Shown: positions 50,774 to 60,829, numbered from the stretch's first letter. The stretch is 64,000 nt of DNA from Streptomyces sp. CG1 (GCF_041080625.1 NZ_CP163518.1:806001-870000), one strand, 5' to 3'. Notes: generated by a model not told the origin, from the letters alone. A program made the numbers and translations.

Positions 50774-52402
50774 GTGTATGCACGCGACAGGAGGCGGACG
50801 GACAGTGCCGCCGAAACCCAGCGCACCACCGCATCCCCGGCCGCCCGCAGGCCGTTGCGGCCCGCCGGGCCCGCCGGCGTCGTGATGGACCTCCAGCGCA
50901 CGGCCGGCAACCGCGCGGCGACCTCCTACGTCCACCGGATCCAGCGGTACGTGGACGACGACGGCCCGGCCAGCCCCCGGTACGACGCGGCGTCCGGCGA
51001 CCAGTTGCCGGCCTTCGCCCTGAACGAGCCCTCGGTCACCGTGACCCTCGACGAGGGCACCTTCCAGGGCACGGTCGGACGAAACGGCCCGGCGGCGGCC
51101 CCGGTCACCCTGAGCTGGTCCAACGACCGGACGGTGGCCATGAACTCCGCGTTCGGGGCGAAGGAGTTCTACGCCGTTCCGGCCGTCGTGGCGGCCGCGA
51201 ACCGGTCGCTGGCCGATGCGGGCAGCTACATCCGGCTGGCCCCCGGCGGCTACTCGCTGACCAACACCGACGGGGAGCGGCTCGTGGTGGTCCGGCCGCG
51301 CCGGGCGACCGATCTGGACGACGTCGTCCTGACCAGGTTCATGCACCTCGTCCAGCACGAGTGCGTGGAGGTCGCCCAGAAGCTGACCGGCGGTCCCCTG
51401 GGCCATGCGGTCTTCCGCGGACCCGACGGCCAGGGTGTCTCCTCGGACATCGGCCCCAAGGGCGTCACCGGGCTCCCGCGGCTCGCCGGCGCCCTGACCT
51501 CGGCCCGGCCGCCGAGGAATCCGCGCGAGGCGGCACGGGCGACGCAGAGCGCCGATCCGGAGCAGGCTCCCGGAGAGGCCTACGGCACGAGCCTGTTCCA
51601 CCGGGAACTCCGGGACAGCGAATACGCCATCGGTCTCAACGAACATGCCCGGGCCCGGGTCGGTGAGGCGCTGACCACGCAGACCATCGGCTCCAAGCCG
51701 CGCGCGGACGTCCCCGGCAACTTCGACTTCTCCCGCAACCGGGTGCCCGCCGAGCGGATCTGGGTCTACCACTACGCGGCGGTGGTGGCCGAGAGCAGCG
51801 ACGGCGGCGACCAGATCACGCTGGAGAACTTCAACCGCAACACGCTCATGGAGCAGTTGCTGCGCGCGGCCGCTCGGCAGACCGCCGAGGCGTACGCGAC
51901 CGCCAACCCCGGGCAGGTCATGCCTGAGGAGCAGGCCGTGCGAGCGGCCCGCGAGGTGCTGGAGCGGGAGACCAGATCCGCGATGGGCGACATGTGGTAC
52001 TTCAAGATGTACGAGCCCGGGGGCGCGCGCAGCTTCCACGCCAAGAACCGCGTCACCGCGCTCAATCCGATGACGGTGGCCACCACCACCGTCCCCCACC
52101 TGCTGTTCGAGAACCACTCGGACGTCCTGCTGCCCAACAGCGTCGCCCTGCTGGACCGGGTCGCCCCGGCGTGGCAGCAGTCGGCGGCACCGATCGTGGT
52201 CGAAGCGCACGCCCGCGGTGGTCCGCTCCCGGTGCGGAACCTGGCGCGCAAGCGGGCCGACGCCGTGGTGGCCCACCTCGTCGGCCTCGGCATCGCCCGT
52301 GACCGCATCACCGTCAGGACCCGCGCACAGAGCGACCGTCCGATGGCGGCGGTCTACCCGGCGGACCGACCCGAGGAGTACGTGCCGGGCAACCGCGCCT
52401 GA
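50774..52402 (+). CDS. LQRTAGN-motif protein with OmpA-like C-terminal domain
   Basis: About 542 residues as given. Near the N-terminus is VMDLQRTAGNRAA, a motif common in actinomycete proteins tied to extracellular contractile injection systems and secreted toxins. The middle (about 75-430) is unrecognised; it contains HLVQHECVEVAQKLTGG and a long helical part. The C-terminus (about 440-525) is OmpA/MotB-like: HLLFENHSDVLLPNSVALLD, PIVVEAHARGGPLPVRNLAR and KRADAVVAHLVGLGIARDRI. No signal peptide is seen. The start is uncertain: the best ribosome-binding site (GGGAGG) serves an ATG at 50778 in another frame that ends after 35 codons, so a frameshift or a start at 50882-50885 is possible. Confidence 0.65.
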   Translation: MYARDRRRTDSAAETQRTTASPAARRPLRPAGPAGVVMDLQRTAGNRAATSYVHRIQRYVDDDGPASPRYDAASGDQLPAFALNEPSVTVTLDEGTFQGTVGRNGPAAAPVTLSWSNDRTVAMNSAFGAKEFYAVPAVVAAANRSLADAGSYIRLAPGGYSLTNTDGERLVVVRPRRATDLDDVVLTRFMHLVQHECVEVAQKLTGGPLGHAVFRGPDGQGVSSDIGPKGVTGLPRLAGALTSARPPRNPREAARATQSADPEQAPGEAYGTSLFHRELRDSEYAIGLNEHARARVGEALTTQTIGSKPRADVPGNFDFSRNRVPAERIWVYHYAAVVAESSDGGDQITLENFNRNTLMEQLLRAAARQTAEAYATANPGQVMPEEQAVRAAREVLERETRSAMGDMWYFKMYEPGGARSFHAKNRVTALNPMTVATTTVPHLLFENHSDVLLPNSVALLDRVAPAWQQSAAPIVVEAHARGGPLPVRNLARKRADAVVAHLVGLGIARDRITVRTRAQSDRPMAAVYPADRPEEYVPGNRA

Positions 52403-52529
52403 CCGCGCGGCCCTGCCCGGCTCGCCTCCCGGTTCTCGGGGATGACGTGCGGTGTCTGTCGAATGCGCGGTTTCCCGATCGACGTAAGGGTGCCGGCAGG
52501 ACATCCCAGGGACTTCAGGAGCATCCATC

Positions 52530-53144
52530 GTGACCGTGACCGCGGATATGGCCATCTCCCTCGACGGGTACGTCGCCGGCACCGACGTCTCCGTCGACAA
52601 CCCGGGAGGAAACGGTGCCGAACCGCTCTTCGAGTGGATCCACGACCTGGCGAGCCGGCGGGAACGCCAGGGCATGACCGGCGGGGCGGAGAACCGCGAC
52701 TCCGAGCTGATGCGGGAGTGGTTCGACGCCACGGGAGCGGTGGTCATGGGCCGCATGATGTACGACACGGGCGAGGAGTTCTGGGGCGGCAATCCGCCGT
52801 TCCGGACGCCGGTCTTCGTGCTCACCCACCGGCCCCGGCCGACCCTGGTCAAGGAGGGCGGCACCACGTTCGTCTTCGTCACCGACGGCATCCACAGCGC
52901 CCTCGAGCGGGCGAGGGCCGCCGCCGGGGACCGGAACGTCGACATCGCGGGCGGGGCGAGCACAGTGCGGCAGTTCCTCAGGGAGGGCCTCGTCGACGAG
53001 CTGCAGTTGCACGTGGTGCCCGCGCTCCTCGGTGCCGGGCTGCGGCTCTTCGAGGGCGTGGGCACCGGGCGGCGGAGCCTCGAACAGGTCAGGGTGGTCG
53101 AAACACCCCTCGCCACCCACCTGAAGTACCGCTTCGTGCAGTGA
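52530..53144 (+). CDS. dihydrofolate-reductase-like (RibD C-terminal domain) protein
   Basis: 204-residue reductase of the RibD-C/DHFR superfamily. It has MAISLDGYVAGTDVSVDNPG at the N-terminus, VVMGRMMYDTGEEFWGG near residue 73, DIAGGASTVRQFLREGLVDE near 140 and VVPALLGAGLRLFEG. These match the NADPH-binding scaffold of stand-alone YwjB-like proteins. The substrate is unknown. The start is GTG at 52530 with AGGAG nine bases upstream. It converges on the acyl-CoA-dehydrogenase-like gene. Confidence 0.87.
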   Translation: MTVTADMAISLDGYVAGTDVSVDNPGGNGAEPLFEWIHDLASRRERQGMTGGAENRDSELMREWFDATGAVVMGRMMYDTGEEFWGGNPPFRTPVFVLTHRPRPTLVKEGGTTFVFVTDGIHSALERARAAAGDRNVDIAGGASTVRQFLREGLVDELQLHVVPALLGAGLRLFEGVGTGRRSLEQVRVVETPLATHLKYRFVQ

Positions 53145-53170
53145 CCCCGGACAGGCCCCAGGTCACCGGG

Positions 53171-54361
53171 TCACCGCCTCGGCTCCGCGCTCTCGACATC
53201 CAGTGCCCAGGCGCCGTAGGCCGCCCCGGTGGTCTCGAAGGAGAAGATCACGTGGGACGCGGCGGTGTTGACGTCCCGCCAGAACCGCTGGACCGGGTCG
53301 GAGTCGAAGTGGCCCGTCGTCCCGGTGCCGCGGAAGAGGCGTTCGACGGCCGACACGGACAGTTCGACCGCCAGCGCGAAGTCCCGCGGTCCGCGGACCG
53401 CTGCCTCGCCGTCGCGGGTCTCCTCGACGCCGTCGGCGACCCGTGCGGCGCGCTGGACGAGGAGTTCGGCGGCGTCCACCTCGGCGGCCGAGCGGGCCAG
53501 GTCGATCTGCACCAGCGGCTTCTCGCGCAGCGGGGCGCCGCGCCGGTCGGTCCGGCGGAGGTTCTGCTCGGCCGCGGCGCGGACCGTACCCCGCGCGGCG
53601 CCCACCACGGGTACGACGAGCGGCAGGCCGTTCACGGCGTTCACGGGGACCGTGTGGCACCGGGCTTCGGAGGCCGTGGCCCGCCCCGCGTTGATGTCGA
53701 ACCGGGACAGGGTCAGATACTCGGGTACGAAGACGTCGTCGAGGACCATGGTGTCACTGCCGGTCCCCCGCATGCCCAGGGTGAACCAGGTGTCCTTGAC
53801 GGTGATGTCCGCCTGCGGCACCGCGAAGAACCGCACCTCGCCGCGCCCGTCGGGGCCCACCTTGCCGGGTACGGCGGAGCACGCGAAGACCCAGTCGGCG
53901 AAGCGCACCCCGCTGATGTACTTCCATTCACCGCTGAGCCGCCAGCCGCCGGAGACACGCTCCGCCTTGCCGGCCGGCATGAGCGCGCCCGCCATCAGGG
54001 CGTCCGGCCCGTCGGCCCAGAGCACCGCCTGACCCTCCGGGGGCAGGTACGCCCCGTACCGGGCCGCGTGGGCGGACAGCGAGGCGGCCCAGGCCGCCGA
54101 GGCGCAGCCCTCGCCGACCAGCATCACCGCCGAGGTCATGTCCGTGAAACGGCCTTCCTTACCGCCGAAGGCCGCGGGGACGAAGTGCCGGGCGAACCCG
54201 GCCTCCCGCACCGCCTCGACCACCTCGGGCGCAAGCCGACGGGCGGCCTCCGTCTCCTCGCTGCACCGCGCCGCGATCTGCGCGACGCGCGGAGCAGCGG
54301 CGACGACGTCCGCCACGCTCGACCTCTCGGCCAGGATCGTCGCTGTGCTGTCGCTGAGCAT
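53171..54361 (-). CDS. acyl-CoA dehydrogenase-like flavoprotein (HsaA/group D monooxygenase type)
   Basis: 396-residue flavin enzyme with the acyl-CoA-dehydrogenase fold. The N-terminal helices contain PEVVEAVREAGFARHFVPAA, the central beta domain WRLSGEWKYISGVRFADWVF near residue 130, and the C-terminal helices HFDSDPVQRFWRDVNTAASH near 350, typical of the HpaB/HsaA-like oxygenase group that uses reduced flavin from a partner. A true dehydrogenase role is less likely because the usual catalytic Glu region is not evident. The ATG at 54361 has GGAGG ten bases upstream. No reductase partner is adjacent. Confidence 0.8.
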   Translation of the reverse strand: MLSDSTATILAERSSVADVVAAAPRVAQIAARCSEETEAARRLAPEVVEAVREAGFARHFVPAAFGGKEGRFTDMTSAVMLVGEGCASAAWAASLSAHAARYGAYLPPEGQAVLWADGPDALMAGALMPAGKAERVSGGWRLSGEWKYISGVRFADWVFACSAVPGKVGPDGRGEVRFFAVPQADITVKDTWFTLGMRGTGSDTMVLDDVFVPEYLTLSRFDINAGRATASEARCHTVPVNAVNGLPLVVPVVGAARGTVRAAAEQNLRRTDRRGAPLREKPLVQIDLARSAAEVDAAELLVQRAARVADGVEETRDGEAAVRGPRDFALAVELSVSAVERLFRGTGTTGHFDSDPVQRFWRDVNTAASHVIFSFETTGAAYGAWALDVESAEPRR

Positions 54362-54621
54362 ATGTTCGCCACCTCCACTGGGATGGCCGCAGTCTCTCCG
54401 GCCGAGCCCGCGACGGGCCGTTCCCAAGCCGGGACCGGCCCGTCAATCACCCGACCGGCTTCAATCAGCCCGCCGCGGGTCGCGCCGGCCGTTCCCGCAC
54501 CGTGCCAACGGCACCTGGAGACCGTCCTCCCCGGGAATGCGCGGGGCGGACCGCGGCCGCGTGTCTCACCTCACCTTCCGAATGCCGGACGTGGGCCATC
54601 GCATCTCCGGGCGGCCCCGTA

Positions 54622-54838
54622 GGGTGACTCCTGCAGCTGGTTCGCCCCGTCAGCCAGGCGGGATGCGTCGCAAGAGGGAACCCGGTGGGAATCCGGGACT
54701 GCCCCGCAGCGGTGAGCGGGAACGACCGCCGTCATACGCACTGGGTCCGATGTACCGGGCCTGGGAAGCGACGGCCATTAGGTGTCCTCCTGGTGGAGGA
54801 CGTGCCCGTGAGTCCGAAGACCTGCCAACTGCCCGTGC
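54622..54838 (+). promoter_or_regulatory. cobalamin riboswitch upstream of metE
   Basis: The leader contains the adenosylcobalamin-riboswitch core: AAGAGGGAACCCGGTGGGAA (54673-54692), GACTGCCCCGCAGCGGT just after, the hairpin GTCCTCC-TGGT-GGAGGAC (54784-54801) and the B12 box AGTCCGAAGACCTGCC (54811-54826). It ends about 160 bases before the metE start. Cobalamin binding should shut off this B12-independent methionine synthase when the B12-dependent enzyme can work. Exact ends are estimated. Confidence 0.9.
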
Positions 54839-54998
54839 GCGGGACGACCCGTGCGCGGACATCCCGGTGACCTCGAGGGCGGGTCGGCGCAGACAACCGA
54901 GCGGGCGGCCGTGGGCCGTGGCCGTCCGGTCCGTCGCCCCTTCGCACTCTCGTCCCGTCTCCGGGATCTCAGGGATTCATCTCGCGAAGGAGATCTCC

Positions 54999-57293
54999 GT
55001 GACCAGCAAGTCCGCAGCCGCGGCAGCACGGGCCACCGTGTACGGCTACCCCCGCCAGGGCAGGAACCGCGAACTGAAGAAGTCGATCGAGGGCTACTGG
55101 CAGGGCCGCGTCACCGCCGACGCCCTCCGGGCCACCGCGGCCGAACTGCGCCACGGCACCTGGCGGCAGTTGACGGACGCCGGTGCCGACGAGGTGCCGA
55201 CCGGCGACTTCTCGTACTACGACCACGTACTCGACACCACCGTGATGCTCGGCGCGATTCCCGCACGCCACCGGGACGCGGTCGCCGCGGATCCGCTCGC
55301 CGGGTACTTCGCCATGGCGCGCGGTACCCAGGACGTCGCGCCGCTGGAGATGACCAAGTGGTTCGATACCAACTACCACTATCTGGTGCCCGAGTTGGGC
55401 CCGGACACGGTGTTCACGGCCGACTCGGCCAAGCAGGTGGCGGAGCTCAAGGAGGCCCTCGGTCTGGGCCTGACCGCCCGGCCCGTCACCTACCTGCTGC
55501 TGGCCAAGCCCGCGCCCGGCGTGGCCGGCGACTTCGAACCGCTCACCCTGCTGGACCGGCTGCTTCCGGTGTACGGCGAGATCCTCGCCGACCTGCGTGC
55601 GGCCGGCGCCGAGTGGGTTCAGCTCGACGAGCCCGCACTCGTGCAGGACCGTACCCCGGCCGAACTGAACGCAGCCGCCCGTGCCTGCCGCGATCTCGGA
55701 GCCCTCACCGACCGGCCCCAACTGCTGGTGGCCTCCTATTTCGACCGGCTCGGCGAGGCGCTGCCCGTGCTGGCCAAGGCTCCGGTCGAGGGGCTGGCCC
55801 TGGACTTCACCGAGGCGGCCGCCGCCAACCTGAACGCCCTCGCCGCCGTCGGCGGGCTGCCCGGCAAGCGCCTGGTCGCCGGTGTCGTCAACGGCCGCAA
55901 CATCTGGGTCAACGACCTCAAGCAGTCCCTCGCCACGCTCGGTACCCTGCTCGGCCTCGCGGACCGCGTCGACGTGTCGGCGTCCTGCTCCCTCCTCCAT
56001 GTGCCGCTCGACGCCGCCGTGGAACGGGACATCGACCCGCAGATCCTGCGCTGGCTCGCCTTCGCCCGGCAGAAGACCGCCGAGGTCGTCACCCTCGCCA
56101 AGGGCCTGACCCAGGGCATCGACACGATCGCCGCGGAACTGGCCGCGAACCGGGCCGACCTGGCCTCCCGCGCCCACTCCCCCATCACCCGCGACGCAGC
56201 CGTACGGGCCCGTGCGGCCGCCGTCACGGAGGCCGACGCACGCCGCTCCCAGCCGTACGCCGAGCGGGCCTCGGCCCAGCGCGCCCGGCTCGGGCTGCCC
56301 TTGCTGCCCACGACCACGATCGGTTCGTTCCCGCAGACCGCCGAACTGCGCACCGCCCGCGCCGACCTGCGGGCCGGCCGCATCGGCGCGGCCGGCTACG
56401 AGGAGCGCATCGAGGCGGAGATCCGGGAGGTGATCTCCTTCCAGGAGAAGGCCGGACTGGACGTCCTGGTCCACGGTGAGCCCGAACGCAACGACATGGT
56501 CCAGCACTTCGCGGAACAGCTCACCGGCTACCTCGCCACCCAGCACGGCTGGGTCCAGTCCTACGGCACCCGTTACGTCCGCCCGCCGATCCTCGCCGGT
56601 GACATCTCGCGGCCGGTGCCGATGACCGTGCGCTGGACGCGGTACGCCCAGTCCCTCACGGACCGCCCCGTCAAGGGCATGCTCACCGGCCCCGTCACGA
56701 TGCTCGCCTGGTCCTTCGTCCGCGACGACCAGCCTCTCGCCGAGACGGCCCGGCAGGTCGCCCTCGCCCTGCGCGACGAGGTGAACGACCTGGAGGCGGC
56801 CGGGACTTCAGTCATCCAGGTTGACGAGCCCGCGCTGCGCGAGACCCTGCCGCTGCGCGCCGCCGACCGCCCCGCCTATCTCGCCTGGGCCACCGAGGCG
56901 TTCCGGCTCAGCACCGGTGGCGTGCGCCCGGACACCCAGATCCACACCCACATGTGCTACGCCGAGTTCGGTGACATCGTGCAGGCCATCGACGACCTCG
57001 ACGCCGATGTCATCAGCCTGGAGGCCGCCCGCTCCCATATGCAGGTCGCCCGGGAACTGGCCGCCCACGGCTACCCGCGCGAGGCCGGACCCGGTGTCTA
57101 CGACATCCACTCCCCGCGCGTCCCCGGCGCCCAGGAGGCGGCCGAACTCCTGCGGACCGGCCTGCGGGCGATCCCCGCGGAACGGCTGTGGGTCAACCCC
57201 GACTGCGGCCTGAAGACCCGCGGTTGGCCGGAGACCCGTGCCTCGCTGGCGAACCTGGTCGCGGCCGCCCGCGCGGTACGAGCGGAGCTGTAA
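54999..57293 (+). CDS. metE: cobalamin-independent methionine synthase
   Basis: 764-residue 5-methyltetrahydropteroyltriglutamate-homocysteine methyltransferase, the last step of methionine synthesis in the cytoplasm. The N-terminal barrel starts [20 protein letters not shown] and the C-terminal barrel starts [16 protein letters not shown]. The zinc ligands are seen: His and Cys in [13 protein letters not shown], Glu in the [10 protein letters not shown] region, and Cys in [11 protein letters not shown]. Length matches the family. AAGGAG lies eight bases before the GTG at 54999. A long in-frame extension upstream covers the riboswitch and is not coding. A strong hairpin follows the stop. Confidence 0.97.
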   Translation: MTSKSAAAAARATVYGYPRQGRNRELKKSIEGYWQGRVTADALRATAAELRHGTWRQLTDAGADEVPTGDFSYYDHVLDTTVMLGAIPARHRDAVAADPLAGYFAMARGTQDVAPLEMTKWFDTNYHYLVPELGPDTVFTADSAKQVAELKEALGLGLTARPVTYLLLAKPAPGVAGDFEPLTLLDRLLPVYGEILADLRAAGAEWVQLDEPALVQDRTPAELNAAARACRDLGALTDRPQLLVASYFDRLGEALPVLAKAPVEGLALDFTEAAAANLNALAAVGGLPGKRLVAGVVNGRNIWVNDLKQSLATLGTLLGLADRVDVSASCSLLHVPLDAAVERDIDPQILRWLAFARQKTAEVVTLAKGLTQGIDTIAAELAANRADLASRAHSPITRDAAVRARAAAVTEADARRSQPYAERASAQRARLGLPLLPTTTIGSFPQTAELRTARADLRAGRIGAAGYEERIEAEIREVISFQEKAGLDVLVHGEPERNDMVQHFAEQLTGYLATQHGWVQSYGTRYVRPPILAGDISRPVPMTVRWTRYAQSLTDRPVKGMLTGPVTMLAWSFVRDDQPLAETARQVALALRDEVNDLEAAGTSVIQVDEPALRETLPLRAADRPAYLAWATEAFRLSTGGVRPDTQIHTHMCYAEFGDIVQAIDDLDADVISLEAARSHMQVARELAAHGYPREAGPGVYDIHSPRVPGAQEAAELLRTGLRAIPAERLWVNPDCGLKTRGWPETRASLANLVAAARAVRAEL

Positions 57294-57316
57294 CGGATCC
57301 GCATCTCTCATGCGGC

Positions 57317-57353
57317 CCGGGCCGGGAGCGTGCCCGTCTCACTCCCGGCCCGG
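57317..57353 (+). terminator. metE terminator hairpin
   Basis: CCGGGCCGGGAG (57317-57328) pairs perfectly with CTCCCGGCCCGG (57342-57353) across 13 bases, 24 bases after the metE stop. Confidence 0.8.
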
Positions 57354-57511
57354 CCGCTCCACGGGCAGCGGGGCTGCGAGGATGCGTCGCACGGTCACAG
57401 GTGAGGAGTGGGAGCGGATCCGGGAGGGTCTGAGCTTCGGGCACCCGTTTCCTCTCGGACTCGGGAGCACGAGCCTGACCCGCCGGGCGGTGTTCCGGCG
57501 GGTGTCGGGCC

Positions 57512-57685
57512 CTACTTCTTCTTCCATTCCGAGACCGTCAGCCCCCCGGGCACCTTCAGCTCGAAGGGGCCGCCGATCGCGGTGTCCAGGGCGGCGGCCG
57601 CGTCGTTGTCGCTGCCGAAAGCACTGACCGCCAGCAGTTCCTTGAGCTGCGCGCCGGTGCCGCGGAACGGCTTGGCCGTCTTCAT
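57512..57685 (-). pseudogene. C-terminal fragment of an unidentified protein
   Basis: From about 57685 the minus strand reads MKTAKPFRGTGAQLKELLAV and, further on, FELKVPGGLTVSEWKKK before a stop. The composition is protein-like, but I do not recognise the family. Its left side abuts the plus-strand isomerase remnant at about 57690, so both appear to be cut by the same join. A short intact gene is less likely. Confidence 0.3.
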
Positions 57686-57692
57686 CGCCTCA

Positions 57693-57818
57693 CGGGCCCT
57701 CGCCGAGGTCGACCCGGACATGGCCGTGAACATCGAGCACGAGGACGCCGCCTACTCGCAGACCGAGGGGCTCGCCCTGGCCGCGAAGAACCTCCACGCC
57801 GCCGCGGCAGCCCGCTGA
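57693..57818 (+). pseudogene. C-terminal remnant of a sugar-phosphate isomerase/epimerase
   Basis: About 41 residues read VDPDMAVNIEHEDAAYSQTE followed by GLALAAKNLHAAAAAR and a stop. This is the typical end of xylose-isomerase-like TIM-barrel sugar isomerases (DMAVNIEHED...EGL..A...L). The rest of the barrel is absent. Confidence 0.55.
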
Positions 57819-57894
57819 CCCTCGTACGGACACAGGCCCGACTCCCGCCGACGGGCGAGAGCCGGGCCGATGTCTCATCGGAGAAGTCGCCGCA

Positions 57895-58659
57895 TCAGGC
57901 CGGTGACACGACGTCCCGGTTGAGGTGCCGGACGAAGAACCGGACCGTGCTGTCCGCCTCGAACCTGGGCAGTTCCTTGTGCCTGCCCGCGTTGGCGTGC
58001 AGCGTCTTCTCCTGCGAGGCGAAGGCGTCGAACAGGGCCAGACCGGATTCGCGCGGGATGTGCTCGTCGTCCCACTGCAGGTCGAACTCGATCGGGATGG
58101 TGATCTGCTTCGCCTTGTCGGCCAGGCGGTCGGGCCAGTGCTGACCGAAGACCGCAGCGGTGATCCTGGGTTCGCTCGCCACCAGCGGCACGCCGATCGC
58201 GGTGGCCATGTTCAGGCCGAAGTAGCCGACCGGCCCGGCGGCGCCGATCTCCGGGAGTTCCTGGAGGGCGTCCAGGGTCGCCCTCCACTCCGGCACGGCG
58301 CGCTCCGCCAGGTGGGCGTTGTAGCGGACGACGACCGGGCCTTCCGGCTCACCCGCCGCCCTCGCCCGGTACAGCGCGGCGATCTCTTTCTCGTCGTGTG
58401 CGGTGCGTGGGCGGTCGCCGTGGCCGGGCGCGTCGATGACGGCGACGTGGAAGCCACCGTCGGTCACGAGGCGGTGTGCGCGGCCCGTCATCCCCGGCCA
58501 CTTCTTGTGTGTGCCGCCGCCGTGGCCCATCAGCACCAGGGGTGCGCGATCGGGGCCGGATGCGGGCGACCAGAGTACGCCGGGGATCTCGCCCACGGTG
58601 AAGTCGCGTTCGACGACACCGTTCGACGTCGTCTCCGCAGTGAAATGCACAGTATTCAT
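57895..58659 (-). CDS. alpha/beta hydrolase (dienelactone-hydrolase-like), nucleophile Ser replaced by Asn
   Basis: 254-residue cytoplasmic alpha/beta-hydrolase fold protein. It has VLMGHGGGTHKKWPGMTGR near residue 45, VIDAPGHGDRPRTAHDEKE near 75, and an elbow GYFGLNMATAIG where Asn150 stands at the position of the usual nucleophile in GxSxG. Asp in FDLQWDDEHIPRES and a late His (HANAGRHKELP) remain plausible triad members. AAAGG precedes the ATG at 58659. With the nucleophile gone it may be inactive, a binder, or use a different mechanism. It stands alone. Confidence 0.8.
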   Translation of the reverse strand: MNTVHFTAETTSNGVVERDFTVGEIPGVLWSPASGPDRAPLVLMGHGGGTHKKWPGMTGRAHRLVTDGGFHVAVIDAPGHGDRPRTAHDEKEIAALYRARAAGEPEGPVVVRYNAHLAERAVPEWRATLDALQELPEIGAAGPVGYFGLNMATAIGVPLVASEPRITAAVFGQHWPDRLADKAKQITIPIEFDLQWDDEHIPRESGLALFDAFASQEKTLHANAGRHKELPRFEADSTVRFFVRHLNRDVVSPA

Positions 58660-59356
58660 GAGGTGTTGCCTTTCGGGAGGCGTTGATATCGAGGCGCTCC
58701 CGGCGACACCTATGTCGATCGCCCGACCGTGGGGAAGAGGGGGAGCACCCACTCAGCTACAGCGTTCATGGGTCTCACCTCCTCGACTGGTGTCACGGTC
58801 GACCGAAAGCTATCAACCCGAGCGTCGTCCGGCCCAACTCTTTTTTCTACGCCGAGCAGCCAGGAGAAGGCGGCACGATCAGGCGCTGTGGGTGATGGCC
58901 CGGTAGACCGGCCCGGCTGGCGGGGCGCTGCGGGAGCGTCCGTCCGGGGCGGAGTTCGACGTGCTGCTCGTCGTACGGGAGAGGCCGGGTGTGCTGCTGG
59001 CCGCCGAGAAGGCCGCCGAACTCGCCGGCCCCGACCGGTCGCTCCCACGAAGCGGGAGCATCTCGCGGTTACCTGGATCGGGCCTGTCCGTGCGCGGATG
59101 GCGGTCGTCAGTGCGCGGTACGACAATGGCGAGTGCTGCCTGTCCGCCCCGCACCCGCGCGGAGCCCATGTGTCCATGGTCGGCACAGGGGATCCGCAGT
59201 CGCACCACCGACTGCCCCGACCTCCGGCCTCCGACGGGCAGCGCGCGGTCCGGCTCGGCCGGCACGAGGTCGATCGTCGTCCAGCGGTCCACGAACCGCT
59301 CACCGGCGGCCCCGAGAACAGCTCACCAGCAGCAGCGATCGTGATGCGGGGAAGAG
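58660..59356. other. intergenic region without a firm gene
   Basis: About 700 bases. A possible 19-codon minus-strand frame (58769-58710) with GAGG before its ATG lies just upstream of the hydrolase. A plus-strand stretch near 58945-59040 (FDVLLVVRERPGVLLAAEKA) looks protein-like but is unassigned. Nothing else is recognised. Confidence 0.4.
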
Positions 59357-60829
59357 ATGAGCGAACCGCACGGAAGCCAGGAACCCGCCGCCTACGACGT
59401 GATCGTGCTCGGCGCCGGCCCGGTCGGGCAGAACGTCGCCGACCGGGCCCGTACCGCCGGCCTCTCCGTCGCCGTCGTGGAACGGGAACTCGTCGGCGGT
59501 GAATGCTCCTACTGGGCCCTGCGTCCCCGGCAAGGCGCTGCTGCGGCCGGTCATCGCGGTCGCCGACGCCCGCCGGGTGGACGGCGCCCGTCAGGCCGTC
59601 ACGGGCTCGACACCGACGGCGTCTTCGCGCGCCGCAACCGCTACGTCACCGACTGGGACGACTCCGGCCAGGCGCAGTGGGTCAAGTCCATCGGCGCGGA
59701 CCTGTTCCGCGGGCACGGCCGCCTCGACGGTCCCCGCCGGGTCACGGTCACCCGGGACGACGGCTCCCGGCAGGTCCTCACCGCTCGGCACGCGGTGGCC
59801 GTCGCGACCGGCAGCAGGCCGGTGCTGCCGGACATCCCCGGCATCGAGGAGACCCGGCCCTGGACCAACCGGCACGGCACCGACTCCAGCGCCGTGCCCG
59901 CCCGGCTGGCCGTCGTCGGCGGTGGCGGAGTCGGCGTCGAGATGGCCACGCTCTGGCGGGGCCTCGGCTCCCGGGTCACCCTGCTGGCGCGCCGCCGTCT
60001 GCTGCCCCGGATGGAGCCTTCGCCGGGGAGCTGGTCGCCGAGGGACTGGCCGAGGCGGGTGTGGACGTACGGATCGGCGTGCAGGTGACCGCGCTGCGGC
60101 GCCCCAGCCCCACCGGCCCGGTCACGCTCACCCTGGACGCCGGCGGCTAGCTGGAGGCCGACGAGGTGCTGTTCGCCACGGGCCGCACCCCGCCACCGAT
60201 GACATCGGGCTGGACTCGGTCGGCCTCACGCCGGGCTCCTGGCTGGGCGTGGACACGACCTGCCTGGTCGACGGCGCCGACGCTGCGTGGCTGTACGCCC
60301 TCGGCGATGTCAACCACCGCGCGCTGCTGACCCACCGGGGCAAGTACCAGGGCCGCACCGCGGGCGACGCGATCGGTGCGCGCGTCGCCGGCCGCCCGTT
60401 GGACGACTCCGTGTGGGGAGACCACGCCACCACCGCCGACCAGCACGCCGTACCCCAGGTCTTCTTCACCGATCCCGAAGCCGCCGCCGTCGGGCTGACC
60501 TCCGAGCAGGCGGCGGCCGCAGGTCATCGGATCAAGACCGTCGACCTCGACTTCAACGCCGCGCAGGGCGCCAATCTGTACGCCGACGGCTACCGGGGCC
60601 ATGCCCGGCTGGTGGTCGACCTGGACCGGGAGGTGCTGCTCGGCGTGACCTTCGTCGGGCCCGGCGTCAGCGAGCTGCTGCACTCGGCGACCATCGCGGT
60701 CGCGGGCGAGGTCCCGCTCAAGCGGCTCCGGCACGCCGTCGCCTGCTTCCCCACCTCAGCGAGATCTGGCTCTTCCTGCTCGCCGCCTACCAGCGGGAGC
60801 GGGACACGTCACGGTCCGCCTCCGCGTGA
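59357..60829 (+). pseudogene. class I FAD/NAD(P) disulphide-type oxidoreductase, multiply frameshifted
   Basis: Three reading frames together spell one flavoprotein of the dihydrolipoamide-dehydrogenase/mercuric-reductase family. It starts YDVIVLGAGPVGQNVADRAR and VGGECSYWA (59357-59515), shifts to CVPGKALLRPVIAVADARR, then LDTDGVFARRNRYVTDWDD through the NAD-binding VVGGGGVGVEMATLW, shifts again near 60015 to FAGELVAEGLAEAGVDVRI, hits an in-frame TAG at 60148, shifts near 60195 to DIGLDSVGLTPGSWLGVDTT through PQVFFTDPEAAAVGLT, and shifts near 60755 to LSEIWLFLLAAYQRERD. At least five indels and one nonsense mutation rule out a functional product unless the sequence is poor here. Confidence 0.85.

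Noticed and set aside
54138..54998. In-frame upstream extension of metE
   Set aside because: It runs through the cobalamin riboswitch. AAGGAG and the family-consistent N-terminus fix the start at 54999.
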